Shown here: one piece after another, positions 62,854 through 64,000 of the stretch
How the letters are laid out: the number at the start of each line of letters is the position of its first letter
How positions within the stretch are numbered: position 1 is the stretch's first letter
Assembly (NCBI GenBank): GCA_018105865.1
Contig: CM030841.1
Coordinates: forward strand, 15,780,182 to 15,844,181
Length of the DNA stretch: 64,000 bases
DNA from: Metaphire vulgaris
Taxonomy: Eukaryota > Annelida > Clitellata > Crassiclitellata > Megascolecidae
Reading direction: 5' to 3'
Made by a program: the position numbers and the translations under genes
The notes under the pieces: model-generated
Told to the model about the DNA's origin: nothing
Seen by the model: only the letters and a program-made list of their open reading frames with translations
Databases searched by the model: none

Positions 62854-63209
62854 GATGTTATTAAACAGTAGGCCTACTGACATCAATAAGGTTAGCGATT
62901 TGATTAAAATAACCTGTTAATAGCAAATCGTTTCGCCAGATGGCCAGCTTGGTTGGATAGCGGAGACCAGAATTATTTTGTATCACTCTTCATTCTGTAT
63001 TTACTCGTTCATGCGTTAGCGGGACTCGTTCATGCGTTAGCGGGCGACCAAAGCTAAAAGTAGCCTATATTTTTGCGTGATATTATTTCTGGGGGTGGGG
63101 AGGGGGTTGAGTTGAACAGTGGCGCGGCAATGCTTTTGGAATAGGGACACGACATTTTCAAGGGGAAAACAATTACAAGGCGGAAACGTCGTATATAGGA
63201 GTTCTTGGC

Positions 63210-63508
63210 CAGTGGCGGTAACACGTGGGGATGAATTGGGATGCATTCCTCCACCGGACTTACTTATTTGCTCACGAAACCTATTTTTGGGTAAAAGTCT
63301 AGTAAAACTACGGAAAAAAACTGCGGATGACCTTTTATGCTTGTCAATCTATTTTTCGCGGTAGAAGTGTAGTACAATTAGGGAAAGCATTCTCTTTTGT
63401 CAGCCTTTTTCTGTCAAGTTTATTGATTTTGTCCTTCTATTTTCATCACCCGCCAACTTCCTATGAACTCATTTCGTCCTCCACCAAGAAATCCTGGAAC
63501 CGCCACTG
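63210..63508. mobile_element. hAT-like element with perfect 8-bp target duplication
   Basis: Ends cagtggcggtaac and gaaccgccactg bound 299 bp. ttcttggc flanks it at 63202-63209 and 63509-63516. It is the longest such element here but still has no transposase. Confidence 0.8.
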
Positions 63509-64000
63509 TTCTTGGCACATCGATTCTGTGGAGACTTTTCATGTCGACATTTTGATTGATTCTCGAGAGACGCCCCAGTGACAAGATTTCACCTAAAATC
63601 AAGACGTTCCAGTGTTCAGCGCGGCTTTTCAGTTTCCCTGCAGTAATAATTTCTTAATTTTTTGACAACCTTTTTTTGCTTGTCCATTTATTTAATGTCC
63701 TGAACTCATTTTAACCATTCTTTAGTGTTATTATTCATTTTATTGTTAATTATACACATTCATCATCGGCCCGGGCCCCTCCAGATAAGGGCCTGCCTGC
63801 AGTTTTAGTGTCCTCGTAGACCCGATAACCAGTCCCCACTACATGTACATGTATCCGAACGATAAGGGTTTTTTCCACTGCACACGAATTCTGTTTTTAT
63901 ACTTTAGATACAGACAGACACGGCAAGGGGGCAGTAAGAGCGAGGCAGATTCTTCGGGCCAGCCTACAGGGCGTTGAACAATGGTTGTAGAAGTTTCTAC

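Larger units (their letters stand above)
60190..64000. other. Downstream of TTC39C, no gene supported
   Basis: It holds the TTC39C 3' UTR, a (GT)n repeat pair around 61330-61395 with duplicated tttagatagt flanks, two hAT-like MITEs (62696, 63210), and one further CAGTGGCG-type end at 63118. No frame resembles a known protein. Confidence 0.6.

Noticed and set aside
1..64000. CRISPR array, prokaryotic operon or viral gene cluster
   Set aside because: The direct repeats here are microsatellites, satellites or transposons; all recognised genes are intron-bearing animal genes.

Overview
The window is nuclear DNA from an animal. Four genes are split by GT-AG (and a few GC-AG) introns. The coding exons are GC-rich, while the introns and spacers are AT-rich and full of microsatellites, SINE-like copies and miniature inverted-repeat elements (MITEs). 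The gene set (a transmembrane furin, a ciliary IFT81, a class II non-muscle myosin and TTC39C) and the many MITEs fit a ciliated invertebrate metazoan. I cannot name the phylum from the sequence alone.

Layout. (1) 1067-8089, + strand: the last nine exons of a furin-type proprotein convertase. Its 5' part, with the prodomain and catalytic Asp, lies off the left edge. (2) 20435-10610, - strand: a complete 14-exon IFT81 gene of 685 codons. (3) 50054-23997, - strand: a complete 20-exon non-muscle/smooth-muscle-type myosin II heavy chain of about 1976 codons. The head is cut into small exons and the coiled-coil rod sits almost entirely in one exon of about 3.1 kb. (4) 51094-60189, + strand: a complete 15-exon TTC39C of 577 codons. 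Furin and IFT81 converge. The myosin and TTC39C are head to head across about 1.04 kb that should hold a shared promoter region. 60190-64000 has no gene that I can support.

I rebuilt each gene by matching splice phase across every junction, and all four close to whole codons. To do so, three single-base deletions had to be assumed: one in the last furin exon and two in the myosin rod exon. These are more likely sequence or assembly errors than biology. Three of the 54 introns I placed use GC instead of GT donors, which is more than the roughly 1% usual in animals.

The genes are housekeeping in character: secretory-pathway proteolysis, ciliary tubulin transport, actomyosin contractility and a TPR adaptor. 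Nothing shows them acting as one system; their proximity looks like ordinary linkage. The least-explained content is in the non-coding DNA: a TTAA-flanked palindromic family with about ten copies, matched pairs of 77-bp and 186-bp TA-flanked elements, five hAT-like elements (four with perfect and one with a near-perfect 8-bp target duplication), 3-bp-flanked MITEs (one inside a SINE), and a 335-bp tandem repeat abutting a further hAT-like element.
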